Notes under the pieces: model-generated
What the model was told of the DNA's origin: nothing
Seen by the model: the letters and a program-made list of their open reading frames with translations, nothing else
The model's database searches: none
Position numbers and translations under genes: made by a program
Assembly (NCBI RefSeq): GCF_000524195.1
Contig: NW_020170385.1
Span: forward strand, 573,504 to 637,503
Origin: Echinococcus granulosus
Lineage: Eukaryota; Platyhelminthes; Cestoda; Cyclophyllidea; Taeniidae
Length of the DNA: 64,000 bases
Reading direction: 5' to 3'
In this document: piece after piece, positions 34,023 to 47,467 of the stretch
Position numbering within the stretch: the first letter of the stretch is position 1
Layout of the letters: each line of letters starts with the position of its first letter

Positions 34023-36500
34023 CTGATCTCGTCGATTACGCGGTCCTGTTGACCCATTATTTGCTAGACGCGTCTTGGGTGTACGTGGGTTGTAGCGCAG
34101 TTTCTGGTAGTGCGGTCCAGGGGGCATTTGTAAGGTGCAAATTGTACTTTGTCTTATACCAGGTGGAATCATTTTGTATTCATCATGTGGGCAATATATC
34201 ATGCGCTTGACATTTTGCACCTCAACTTTATGTTAATCATCGTGTTTCCGGACACGATACCAATGAATTTGCAGAGATCTATGTGATTTGCAAAGTGGGT
34301 AGAGTGAGGTTTACGGATCGCTTAGTGGAAACAAGTAGTGGTACCCATAAATACTGTCTGGGAGCATTTAATCATGCTCCACAATCTTCTGATATCTTCA
34401 AGAAGCTTTATCAGGTCTTCTTCCATTACATGTTTAACTATTAGGTTCAGGTTGACATTTTCTTATAATGACACAACATAATTTACGGGAAAACTTGGCT
34501 GTTGGAGAATACAAATATCGCAATGATTTAATTCGTGTCGTGCTATGCTCCTCGTTGACCCATTTTTAAGGCACTTTCGTTGCTTCCAGATATTAAGGCG
34601 ATGTACGTGACTCTAATGAAATGAATGCAAATATTCTGCCACAGTGGCTTTTTCCATCTCCAGCTATCCACCAGGTGCTGATGCAGTCTCTCAAGTTGCT
34701 CAGTTCTTCGGCAATCTTACTATTATTGAACTCCTCGTGGGTCTTTTGCAGTTGTAAACCTTGTAGCTCGTTATCACAAGGATTGGTTTCAACAGTAGGA
34801 CCAATCTTATGCCTATTCCAAAATTTCTTACCATAGTAGTTCATATCTACTAAGGCATATCTTGGCTTCTTACTTGGTGATTCTGAACTACAGTATTGTT
34901 TGCTATCTCATAATTGGGAACGGTGGTATTTAGCTTTCTTTGATTGGATATTTTGGCGTAATAGTTTATTCAGCATTACTTTTCTCTAGAAGAACTGCTT
35001 TTTTTCACTCCCTTCGGGTCCTATTGATTTTTGCGTCATATGCTTTAAAAACTTTAGTTTCTGCTTCACCTTGTAATCATTGCCTATTTTTAATGGAGAC
35101 ATTTTCTTAACTATATAGACATCACAAATACTTTTATCATAATTTGCAGTCAACATTCATTTTTGACTCCTACAGAAAAAGATTTATTCATGGATCTGTA
35201 ATGCATCAGAGTTGACTTCCTAACGGTCATGATAACCAAAAAACATTTTTTTACAAGCTGTCATCACCCTTGATTCAGTGAAGTTGTGGCGAGTTATCTA
35301 TTTGATGTTAATACTTAGGATCTTTACTAGTCTGTGCTTTTTGGATTCAAGTGATCTGCCACTGAATCTTGAAAAGTTAACCTTGTTTGCCAATCAGCTC
35401 CAAAATCTAAATGCTTATGACGGGAATTATAATTTCAATTCTTTGAGCAAGTTTGGCTTTGTCGATGGGGTTTAGTTCGCGAGCTTGACCGCCTGTAATT
35501 ACAGTCGATGTTTTGTAGAAAGGCATGAAACGAGTACGATGCCAACGTTTCAAATGCCATCGAGTAGTGCTTCAGGAATGAATAAAATTAAAGTTAAAAT
35601 TCGATTGTTTATTATAGTCTGTTGATTGTATTTCGGACATTACGCTAACTAGGCTGACGTGCAGCTGGGGTTTGGCTGTCTTAGCTGAGACGACTTATGC
35701 ATTTAGTTTTACAATTTGGTCATTTTGGTAGTTGGTTGATTTATATGAATTCTTGTCTTCTTTTTGAAGTGTGGTTTTTTATCGTTATCATTCACAAAGA
35801 AATTACCATGCAAATTCGATGCGTTATAAATAGCGTAGGGCGAAGTAAGTTGGCTGTTTGTATCCTCCACAGCCTCTTCAAGTACAATTCCATTTCAATG
35901 AAACCATTTGACCCGCCTCATTTGTTTCTTGGGGACCGTAGATTTCGCAACTAATGCCTCTCTCAACCCGGTTCATAACAAAATAAGGCTCATTTTTTTA
36001 ATGCCTACATATACATACGCAAATAATCCTCACTTTCTCATTTCCTCGTTTCAGTTGCATTTAGGTGATTTAACTGCTTCGAACTACTTCTACCATGTCT
36101 CCTTGGACCCCATAACGGGAGTTTGCCTCTCTAACATGGCACTGACGGTTTTGATTGAAAAGGACTCCGTTTGCATCGAGAAATTGGGAAACTCTACACT
36201 TTTAAGGGGGTCAAAATGAAACATTCGCAACATGATTTGGCCGAAATTTCTTTCTTCGTGCCTCGGTTTCCTGAGCCTATTATCCAACTCCTTCAAACAC
36301 TCTCAAACTGTTTGGTTCATGTAGGAGCTTACTTACCTTTTGATGTCTTTACAAAATACTGCAATATTTGTGTGGAATAAGTCAACCAGCTGTTGAAAAT
36401 GGGATTTTTGATTTATTGTGTCGAAAGTTTCGGGTCTTCGATTAACACCTACTTATACCTTGTTTATAATTCCATCTCTTGATGTCACTTCATAAACTAC
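34023..36500 (-). CDS. Unidentified multi-exon gene (partial model)
   Basis: Best-supported exons, in gene order: 36459-36500 (VVYEVTSRDGIINK), 36337-36389 (LVDLFHTNIAVFCKDIK plus two bases) and 36094-36276 (LRKPRHEERNFGQIMLRM onward to GSKET plus two bases), joined by introns of 69 and 60 nt with matching phases. A probable fourth exon starts at 35569 (TTRWHLKRWHRTRF, then MPFYKTSTVITGGQARELNP). Two further open segments may belong: about 34607-34905 (RYALVDMNYYGKKFWNRHKI, CISTWWIAGDGKSHC) and 34023-34220 (RMIYCPHDEYKMIPPG, MPPGPHYQKLRYNPRTPK), the latter ending at a good donor (CAG|GTAAAG). I do not recognise the family. The 5' end, the links below 35.5 kb and the stop codon are unresolved. 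Confidence 0.45.
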
Positions 36501-37594
36501 CTAAAAAAATTCAAACTGATTATCTGGGTTTCAGACAGCACCGTGCTTCACCTTCGCACCATTCCCTTGTTCCTTTTTGTAGGCGTTTTTAGGTACGACT
36601 TTTTTTTAATGAATATTTTGAAAACCTGAGCTAGCATTCTGGTTCTCTAATTTTTTCTTTATATTCGGTTTTTCGATAAACAGTGTTCCACTTGACATCT
36701 TACAAGAATTTTAGCTGTTTCCATTGGTTTTATCTTGGTTGAAAATACGAGTAGATTCACGATTATTTTCTGATAGTGTTGGCAAAAGTGAGTGCTTGCA
36801 ATGTGGAATGGTAGGACGCTGGTTGAGAGTCATGCATGAAAGTGACTGACCCCGCTATTAAAGATGCTTTTACTCCAGATCCCTTAATATGACCGATTTT
36901 GAAGATCATGCATTGGATCCAGGAAACACTGACAGGTTACCAGAGATTTCACGGATAGCACGGCAATGCTCAGTGAATTGATTCGTGCCACTTTGAGACA
37001 TCATGCAAAAGAGAATGCTTTTTTGGCTTATTCCGTACGGAGTAGAAGGGAGAAGACAGCACTTGCATGGCTGAGGTAACTACCCCAACTCCTGATGATA
37101 TCACTTCTTCAATGTTGCTGTCCCTCCTTTCCCGAGTTTCGAGCACCCAATGCAAGTGCAAATGCACACAAGGTACTTGAGTCACTCAATGGTCAGCTGC
37201 TCTATCGAATCCAACTAATCCCCGCCCACTCTCCAGACTCGAGGTGTGCCTTTTCTCCGCCAGTGCGATTATCGAGCGCTAGGTCTAACAGCCCGAAAGC
37301 AACCACATCTCAGCATTAATGCAACCAGTACGGCAAAAAAACGTCGGAGTTAGCACTATCCACACCTACCACCAATGTAATTCGTACACTCTGACGAAAC
37401 AACAAACTCAAGGCGGAGAACCTAGTCATCAATGCTCAGCTCTGAGACAAAATCCATGCGAATCAAGATCCAGAGAGGCACTTCTAGAGCGCCTCCATTC
37501 TAGCTAAAAACCTTTCACTCATACCCCACATGCGAAAAAAATCGCCCCATGCAAACTTCGTAATTTGAGATAGCATAAAATGTCTTCAACAGCA

Positions 37595-37600
37595 TTTATT
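37595..37600 (-). promoter_or_regulatory. Polyadenylation signal of CCT1
   Basis: AATAAA on the minus strand about 75 nt after the CCT1 stop codon. Confidence 0.6.
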
Positions 37601-37674
37601 ATAAAGAGATGGAACCTCGGGGCGAACATCAGGTCAACCTTCCATGCTTAAATGCACCTCGACAGGAACCAACG

Positions 37675-39840
37675 TTAACGTTCAGGATCATCAACAGGCT
37701 TTTCTTCTTTCAATTTAATGAGGTCATCAATGCGCAAAATTGTAATCGCCGCCTCGGTGGCGAATTTCAAGCTTTTAATTTTCGAAACCAATGGTTCGAA
37801 GATTCCGAGCTCCTTGCAGTTCGAAATGCAGTTCTTTTGAAGATCGAGACCCCAGCTAGAAGGAAAAAGGATTCAACAATGTTTGAAAGTAACAGAAGTG
37901 CAGTGGGATTCTGTAGAAGCTATGTTCAAAATATGGACAACTGGCCATATTCAACAAAAATAAACGAAAGACGTCCACATGGCGACGAAACTCCAGCGTA
38001 CCAAGCCAGAGCACAAATGGAATCTGCCTTTGAAACTTCACGAGGCAAAGTAAACTCACAATTTCATATCTGTATTTTCCGATTTCATCTGGCTCGTGTT
38101 ATGGCAAGCGCGCAAACGGGAAATCAGATCAGTGCTATCAAGAGCCGCATTGACAGCAAGTTGCTTGGGAATAGCCAGCATCGCGCGGGCGAATTCGGCA
38201 ACGGCTAACTGCTCGCGAGAGCCCATTGTCATCGCAAAGTTCTCTAGGAACACTGAGACCGCAGTTTCACAAGCCCCAGCACCAGGCACAACTGATTTAC
38301 TTTCCAAAACACGTTTGATGACCTAACCGAAGATATAGGCTGATCATGAAAGGTCAACTACAAAGTGACACCACGAAAAGTCCAATTTTAAGCACATTGG
38401 ATCAGCTGGATTATATTCTCAACGAACCTGAAGTGAATCATGTAGTGAGCGCTCCATTTCGTCCACGTACAAATCATTAGCGCCACGGAGAATAATGCTA
38501 GCGGCAGACCTAACCTTTGGATCGTGTATGAGGATCAACTCATCATCACAAATCCTTTCTTGAACCACTTCACCCGCCTGCGAAAACGTGCAAGAAACAA
38601 AGTCACGCCTATCCAAATTAAGCAATACTAGGGGGCACAAATATGTAGAATGACTGACCTCACCAAGAAAAGATGGTTCAAACGTCTCCTCACCATCCAT
38701 ATTCGACATTGTAACAATAAGCTGTCCACCGGTGGCCTTGGCAATGCGCTTCAGATCGACGCGCTTACACCGCCTAACAGCCATTGCGCCAGCCTTGACG
38801 AAGTACTTCATACAGAGGTCATCGATGCCTCCCGTTGTTAGAACAACGTTAGCACCAGCGCCGAGAATCGTTTGAATGCGCTCCTTAGTGATGTCCGATT
38901 CGCGATTACGAATTTCCTCCAGCTTATCGGGATCACTCACAAGTACTTGGACACCCAGTTTAAGCTTTACCTTTTGCAAGTTAAAATCGAGGAAGGCAAT
39001 TTTCGCATTCCTGATTTGTCGCGGCATTTGCTGTGAAGCAATGGTACAGTTGAGTGCATATCCATTAATGAGCATGCTTTCTCTCATCGAACGACCGTGG
39101 GCTTTTAGAATGTTGATAGCCTTTGTCGCGTAAATGAAACCGCCATGACCGTCAGGAACTTTGACAGCGAGCACAGCTTCGACGGCCATATTAGCAAAGA
39201 AGTCCGCATCTCTACAAAGGACATGGAGGAGAAGAGTGAACCTGTATGCCAGTTTGGGATAATAAATACCACCAGAAACAGAATGACTGAAGTAAAAGCT
39301 CACACAGTTATTAATTTACTGGACATTGATGTTTTAGCAGCATTGACAAGGCAGGACTTCCCAAGTGCATCCGAATCCAGAACAAGATTATTTTGTATAT
39401 ATTTACAGGCCTCTCGGCACGCCAGTCTATAGCCACTCATGATTGTGGTTGGGTGAATCCTTTGAGCTATGAGCTCATCAGCATTACGAAGCAACTCGGC
39501 AGCTAGGATAACGACACTTGTCGTGCCATCACCAACTTCATCATCCTGAAGTTGCGCCAGCTGCACCAGAACTTTGGCTGCTGGTTGCTCTACGTCAAGC
39601 AATTTTAGGATGGTAGCTCCGTCATTTGTAATAGTTACATCCCCCACGTCGTCCACGAGCATCTTGTCTAAACCGACAGGGCCTAAACTGGTTTTCACAA
39701 TATTGGCGATAGAAATAGCAGCCATCACTAAGTAACTCGTCGAACAATGTGAATTACAACAAACCATTTTGCTTGCGTACACTATCACCGCTAACACGCT
39801 CACCACCCAAGGACAGGGGAGTAGCAGCATTCGCCGACAT
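37675..39840 (-). CDS. CCT1: CCT1, TCP-1 alpha subunit of the cytosolic chaperonin CCT/TRiC
   Basis: Six exons: 39765-39840, 39304-39727, 38659-39211, 38428-38577, 38060-38322, 37675-37855; together 1647 nt, 548 aa against about 556 in human. All phases fit; introns are 37, 92, 81, 105 and 204 nt. The start gives [20 protein letters not shown] and joins [14 protein letters not shown]. Group II chaperonin signatures follow: [41 protein letters not shown] (ATP hydrolysis), [42 protein letters not shown], and at the C-terminus [20 protein letters not shown]. The choice of the alpha paralogue rests on [11 protein letters not shown] and the whole order of motifs. The protein is one of eight subunits of the ring that folds actin and tubulin with ATP. 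The equatorial VPGGGAxE motif reads VPGAGACE here. Confidence 0.96.
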
Positions 39841-42800
39841 CACTCGGTAGCAAAATCACGTTAGAAAGCGAGTCTTCAGCCTTTTGGTGGTTTATTAAAA
39901 CAAAGGGTAGCCAAGGCGAAAACCTACAACAAATTCAGCAAACATTAGCACCTATTAAGGATACGTATGTAAAAAGCTAACGATTTGAGCAGGATTGCTT
40001 GTGAGTGTAAACGCATCGCCTATTAACTAATTCCATGGCTATGGACAGAATACACCAGAAGGCAGAAAAAGGAGGAATCTAAAAAGCAGTGCATAGTTTT
40101 GACAAAACTAGCATCATACATTTTGATTTAATTTATTTTATTTAGGCGCTATGATCATTGGTACATGTCAATGCATTTCTGTTTTGTATTTCTAGGAAAT
40201 ATGTGTACAAGCCGAATACTTTGGCTTCAAGGGTGACTAGGAGCTCTAAACAGTTTAAGTAAACAGCTTTTACAATAAAAAAGGCTAAAGCGTATATGCG
40301 ACTAACGCAAGTCGTACTTACACAGCTTGCATTTAGAGTTTTTATGAATGTTTGCAACTTAAACGGAGCTTAAAATTCTCCGATGGATGTTGATATTTAA
40401 CAAGCACACAGAACAAATATGCAAAAACTGAAATATTTGCGTAACAAAATATTTATAATGGCTGGGAAGAAAAAAACAAAGGCCTATCACACGTTTATAA
40501 GTGCTTATAACATTTTCAATATCTGTTACCTCTTTTTAAAACATTTGCATTTAATTTGCAGGTTACTTTGCTTGCTACTGAGAAGAACTATGTCTCGCTT
40601 TAAAAAGCATTTTGATCTCGTTACAAATCTGAAAATGCTTTACTTGTTTAACTTATCAGGGTCGTTTTCGGAGTCAGCGTATTTACAAATCAGCGGCTTT
40701 CGGGGTGGGTAAATCCACAACTATTTTGCTGACGTTAACTTTAGTTTTTTTTGTCAGTTAGGTTTTGAACTTTTACTACGGCTTAGCAACTGACAGGCTT
40801 TTTTCTTAAATCGCATATTAACACGGGGAAACATTTGACTCCATAAATGTGGTACCCTGGTTCTTTTTTAAACAATCAACTAACACCTTATAGAGTTTGT
40901 GCTGTACATGGTGTGTTGATGTGTGCAAAAACATTGTAAATAAGTTTAGAAGTTATGCATAGAATTCATCTTAATTTGGTTTTAAAACACAAGATGGTCG
41001 TTAGCACCAATAGTAGTTCTGCCAGGTTTAATTAAAACTAATTTTCTAAGTAGTTTGACCTGTTGCTATGACAAGATTTATAATGTGTTGAATATATACT
41101 ATCCATTGCGCCCTAACTTTTTGATATTTTTGAAGCTTTTAGCCTGATTTTAAGCGGCAATTATAAATTTATTGCTTTATGTTTAATAAATTACATTTAT
41201 AACCCTTTTAAGGTGAATTTAGGACCTACTGTTTGCTGATTTTTGACAGTGTGCTTTTTTTTTATTTATACAAGCTTTAAGGTTTGATGAATACATAAAT
41301 GATATTTTTGGAATTTCTTGATATTAATAAAGCAATTTTTATAACCACAGCCTTTTTAAAAATATTGTTCTACATAAAAAATTATTTTAAGGCTTTAAAT
41401 AGTTCATCAAACGCTTGCAGTTATATGCAGTAGCAGTTGAAGCAGACCACTTTAAAATTGTTTTTAAAATCTTAAGCTACTATATGCGATCTATCAAATG
41501 GAGTTAGTTTAGCATTACTTTGTTTTATGTTTTCTTAAACCTTTACTTGTGCTAAGAAAAATATTCTGAAAATTTCGATTTTATCAATGCAATCCCAAAA
41601 CTCCAGTTTTTTACCAGGAGTCTTACAAAAATCACTTTTTTGCTGACTTTTCATTTATCTGTGTTAGCGCCCAGCTAGAGCCTGGGTTTCTTAAAATCAT
41701 TTGTCATTTCCCTTTTTAAATGCCTTCTATCGTCTCTGCTGCGAATACTTTAGAAAACTCTGTTACGGTTGATTGCTTTCACTAAATTTCAATTAGTGTC
41801 TTCCCTGACTTCGTCCCTCACCACAAATTCCCTTCTCACCGACGCTTTCTCTGCAGCCACCAAGAATATCTGCCGAAAGCAATGTTTTGCTTTAATTTGG
41901 TTACGCTGGTTTGAGCTACAAAGAATGCCACTATCCGTGTCCTAATTGGTAACGCTATCAAGCCATTCCGAAAATTAATGGCATTAGTTGGTATTTGCTA
42001 CTAACGTGACTCTGCATCAGCAAAACTTAAACAAGTCTGGAAATAACTCCGATGCGATGCCAACGGAATGTGCATATCGCCAATTTTAAATAAGCAAACT
42101 GTCAAATACTATGGTTTTGTTTTAAGTTAAGGCGGATTATTTCCAGGATTTATCAATTTTTGTGTTTTTTGCATGCACGAACTGCCCATGAGGGCGCGCC
42201 GGCTTTAACACTGAAAATTATTGTATAGTGAGTACAAGTTTATTTGTTTAATATCCGCTGAAATGATGCAAAAATCCAAATCCACCTATCGCTGATTCTG
42301 CTAATAACAACTTACTAAAATTATGAATGTGATTGGCTTGCACAATAATTACGCATATTAACTGATAAGATTGAATTTTGCATTAATATCACATTCCTAT
42401 GTTAAAACAGTTTCCAATTTTTACCGCAATATGAAAGCTGATTTAGTTTTCGAGTGTGATAAATGTTTTGTTAATTTTTGCATAAGGCAAAATAGCAGAG
42501 CCTTTAGTTATGTCTCCTAAGCCTCCCAGTGCGCTTTTGAAGAAATTGGCTATCAATTGATACTACTTGTTTTATTCAAGGTTTGTATATTTTGCACCAT
42601 ATAATATAATCGATATTATATCTTCATTACCAATTAAATTTACCGAGTTCCTGCCAAATGTATTTTGACAAGCAAACATTATTAGTTCACAATTTGCACT
42701 AAAATTTGGAACTTTCTTCACAATGCCAGTGTCATTAGCTGCATATGCTTAACTTAGGTACAAATACTGAAATAAAAGACGAGGTAACGATTGTAAAAGG

Positions 42801-45800
42801 AGTGATGACAATTCAGAGTACTGCGTCAACTAGAAATATATAATTTCATGATTTTCTGCTTCAATGAGTCAGTGCATTTGCATAGGGTAAGTAAACGTAG
42901 GGTGTAGAATCTTCGGTCACACGTGTCTATATGCTTCTTACATACATTATTTATTAGAACGGGTCGGCGCGCAGCTTAAACTTACTTGGTCTTAAATGAG
43001 AAGGCGAGGCTTATGCGTTCCACCTCGAAAAGCTAATTTTTAGTATGTTCGATGAAGCATTGCTGGATCTCTTAGATTATTTAGAGCTAATCTAACTTTA
43101 ATAAACTATGATTTAAACAAGCAAACCAAATCAAACTGGACTAACTTAGATCAATTATTCACATTGTCTTGGACAAAGAGATAATCTATGTGAAACGGTG
43201 GTGCTTGCTGCGCTACTACGTATTCACATAAAAAAGATTATAGAAACGCGCGTGTCAAGTGCATAGTTTAATAGAAAGTAAATTTCAAAAACATCGCAAG
43301 TAATATTCCAGCTTCTTACAATCTTTTATCAATCTACGAAATCCTTTTAGACCTGCAACTTCCACTCACTTCAAAGCATTTTAAAGAGATTCTTAGCACA
43401 TTCATGCATTAATGCGCCTCGTTTAGGTTTTTATATTATTTCCAAAAAGAGCGTTCATTCATACATACTTCATCTAACGAAACCATAAAATTACGACAAA
43501 GCTTTAATATACCTGAACACAAATATTATCCCATTCAACCCATTAATAACCGACAGGTAATTTCATGCGAATTCAAGTTGCACATACCCTGTTCAGAATC
43601 CATTTTGCGTTTAAAAATAACTCTAAGATGAAAATTATAGAACTTAAGACGTATGACTTTAGGGGGTAGTGGTGATTATAAATACACCCCAAGACAACTT
43701 GAAATCCTAGTTTTTTCAGTTTTACATAGGGTTTTACAGAAATTTGAAGTTTTGCCGCTTTTTCCCTTAGGGAATTGAAGCCGCTTCATGCAAAGGATTC
43801 CCTTTATTTCATTAAGAGTTTTAATTACTTACGTGACGGTGTCTAAAATTGATGTTTTATGATTGGCGCAATGAGGAATAATTCATACAGTTGTAAGAAA
43901 CTTTTGTCACAGCCAATATATTCAGTGGCCGCATGCAAATTGCCCTTGTTTCTGTAAAAAACCACCCATACTGAGGCCAAGTATTTTAACTGTCACTTTC
44001 TGTATTAAAACACACACCAGTTGATCAACTTTCTAAACGATTAAATCGGACTAATGAGCAAAATATTTAAGAACTATCTATGAGTAAAATCATCGCATAT
44101 AGTTGCACAAAAGGGCATCCATTTTAAAAAAAAAACGTATTCTACAGTAAGCTATTCACTGTAATGTTCCCAATCTTAGGGGAAGGTTCTGCTAATTTTG
44201 TCTAAAATGCTTCTTTTTCAACACATTCATTTAATACATTAAGATATTCTTACGGCCAGTATTATTTTTGGACCATTCCTTTGATCATTTTGACCGCTTT
44301 TTATGCATCCTTGTAGCTAAGCTGATGATATATTGCAGGTTAAACTATTTACTCAGTGGAACATTTTTTCGCCTAATTAATTGTCTACTGGTTCTGCAAC
44401 AAATAAATATAACTGTTTTTTACTTTTGCTCAAAATGAAAACACAAACTGCTTACAAGGAAGGGTTTTTGCAGGTAAGCACTGCGTAAATAAGTGCCGCA
44501 GTATTTACTGATGCTGGCAATCAGCGAGGCCGAATCGAAAAAAAAGCTGTGACAAATTCCAGGGCAGTGAACTGCATGAAACAAACAAGCTTAAAGTGAT
44601 TATCAAGAGGTAATACATCTTTTGCTCAGTCTCATAATTTTACCCTTTGTTACAGAAAATTCTTTAAAAAATATTTTTAGTAAATAAAACAGTTATTGTC
44701 TCTTTGGTCTCCTTTGTACGCTACTATTCGATTTGTAATGAGAAGTCCTTGGTGGTTAAGCGCTATGAGATGGCATTAAAAGGTATCTTCAGTAAATAAA
44801 TTTGATAAATTGTTACACCCTTTTTAAACGATCAATCTTCATTTGGCTTTCTGTACAAAAGGAAGCATTTTATTCAAATATAAACTCACAATATAAATAG
44901 GTTTAGTTTGGTCATAAAGTACCTTATTTACTTTACTCTTGTTCGCTCTTTGGAATTAAAAATGGAAACACTTTGTTCGCGACCAGCACTTTGAATTCAG
45001 AGCTGATCAAAGCTAAAGGATTCCGCTAATGTACACACGTTTTGGAGTTAATGGGTTACCCGCCATAATTTCAACCTAAGGTAAGTAGTGAAGGAGCCGA
45101 ATGTGGCTTGAAATGCGGGCAGGGGACATCTCAGAGAACAATTTTCTAGGCTTTCTGATTTACAAACTTTGTCACAGTAGGCGTGCTCGTCTGTACCATA
45201 CCCTCCTACCCCTCTGGTATCCTCACCTCCGATTTTTCTCTTCAATCCTTCCGACCAGTTTTGTCGATGTAAAATTAGGTGAAATCAGAGCCCTAAATAA
45301 TGTTTGCGGTTGACGTTAGTGTATTATCAAAAACCGAGCTAAATTACTGTGAATAATTTAAAGGCTGTTCAAAAGATAATGGTGCGATGCTTTAAGCTGT
45401 GTTATTTAACCAAATGCTCTCAATTCTGTACAAGGTAACATACAATGAATTTGGCAACTGGTATTGATAAGAATGCCTTTCAGCAACATGTGCTTTTAAG
45501 GCAAATTTGATTCAAAGAAAGTCTAATTCATTTAAAGACTTCATCTCTCAATGTTTATTTCTCATTTATTATTAAAAAAGGTTTCCACAGCTTGGTGTAT
45601 TACGAGCCGCTACCTTAATTTGCACCTGAATAATCATGATTTGGAGAAAATCGTGGGGAAATTAAGACTGATTTCTTGGCACGCTAGAATAATTCCACGT
45701 ACTATGTTTTTGTCGAAAAAAGCTGCTTAGCAAATTTCCTTTTCTACTATTTGAGCTTATTTATTGCTAAGGGCCTTACTCATGCATACAGTTTTAGTTA

Positions 45801-47467
45801 TCTCACATCAACGCCAAATAGGTGGAGACTGCGGTATTGAGTGTTAGCAGAGCCGTGATAAATACATCCTTTAGCATTTGTTAAGAAAAGATTTCTAGCC
45901 TACTTTCGATGTCCACACTACCTTGTCCATTAGAAATTGTGATTAACATCCACTTTCCATTGATTCCAAGATTTAACTTAGTCCCTATTGATGTGAGCTA
46001 TCAGCGCTATTTGTAGGAACTAAAATTGGCGACAATGTAGAGAAGAATGGATCCAATGTGTTTCAATAACTGATTAAGTGAATTCGCGGAAATATCTAAC
46101 TATCAAATAGCTTCATCCAAATTGATCATATTGTTTTTATTTGGTTACCAAAAAAGGCGAATGGCGTAGAATTTTAGCTGTTAATTTATACTGTGAAGAC
46201 CATTTAAAACTACTTATTGACTTTCACAAATCGTTCACACACAGCAGAAAAGTCATTCCCTTGGCTTCACAATCATGAGTGTTTTGCAAAATGAGAATCA
46301 GCTCGAACAGAATCCCATTTTATTCAACCACGAGCTAAAATAGTTTAGTCCTGTGATATATTTTGCATTCTTTCAAGAGTCTACCTAATAATTGTTTATT
46401 TTACTATTCTTTTACATACGTTTGTAATTAAGTTGACCTTGTCGTGCGGTATATGCCTAGTACTATATTTTGGTTCATGATATTTGTAGGAATACCATGA
46501 TTTATAGGTGCCATCCCAGTTTTGCAAGTTTTTTCATAACGCAAAAAATTGCCAAGGTAAATATTTTTGTTTTACTTGTTGTAACAAGTATTTTGTATAA
46601 ACATCTCGTTAATGAGCGCTTTGAGGAGAAAATACCAGTTATTGCCTAAAGAAAGCGGTATACAACGGTCATTTGCTACGGCCTCTTGTGAATAGATGGG
46701 CATGTATTTAATAGAATCGGCTGCCATGTTATTAAATAAGAAACTAACTGACTTCTTTAATTCCCTGTTATTGATGCACTGGTGTGGGTGCAGGCCATGT
46801 GCATCCTCGTGCGTAGGAACATGGGGCTTATTTTACTGATCTACACTTAAAAATATGCTAGAAATAATGATGAAACTTTTATGTTTCTGGTCAATGTGTG
46901 TTTTACGCTGACAAAATTTTCATCCGATAAAATGTAAAGCAGTGAGAAAATTTGGAAATCGCTTTTTTGTAGTAACATATGAGATGGCCACATATTTTAT
47001 TACTCGATTTTGTTGTAACTGCGCATTTGAACAGCATTATTTTCGTGAAACCCTGCAGAAATTGGAACATGTTTTATGACTGCGCAGTTTGCAACATTAA
47101 GTAACTAACAACAAACTATGTGACAAAATGTTTAGCTAAACTTCTACCTCACCAAATATTTTATGCAAATATTTCCGCTCTTTTATGCGTAAGTGTATGC
47201 TTGGAATTGCAACGATGTCCAATTTATAGATTGTAACCCGGGTTTTTTTAATGAATAGAACAGAAGGCCTTCTTCTGAGAAAAGAACAATTGAAATCTTG
47301 GTAAGTGTCGATACCTAACGCCATTAACGATTGAGGGAGAATTAAACAGGAATTCTATTAGCTGTCAATTTTTTTCGTTTTATTCGATGTTTTAATTTGT
47401 ATGAAAGGAAACAACTTATCAGGAAAAGAAGTTGGAGACTGCTTTCTAGTTTAAATTGTCAGAAGCT
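39841..47467. other. AT-rich intergenic stretch, no gene seen
   Basis: Between the CCT1 start and the next plus-strand gene, 7.6 kb hold no recognisable protein, RNA gene or repeat. Open frames are short and typical of AT-rich non-coding DNA. The promoters of CCT1 (right of 39840) and of the gene starting at 47468 should be at its two ends. Confidence 0.45.

Noticed and set aside
37609..38208. 199-aa plus-strand open frame
   Set aside because: It is antisense to CCT1 exons 5 and 6; the minus-strand reading matches CCT1 throughout.
38876..39133. 85-aa plus-strand open frame
   Set aside because: Antisense shadow of CCT1 exon 3.
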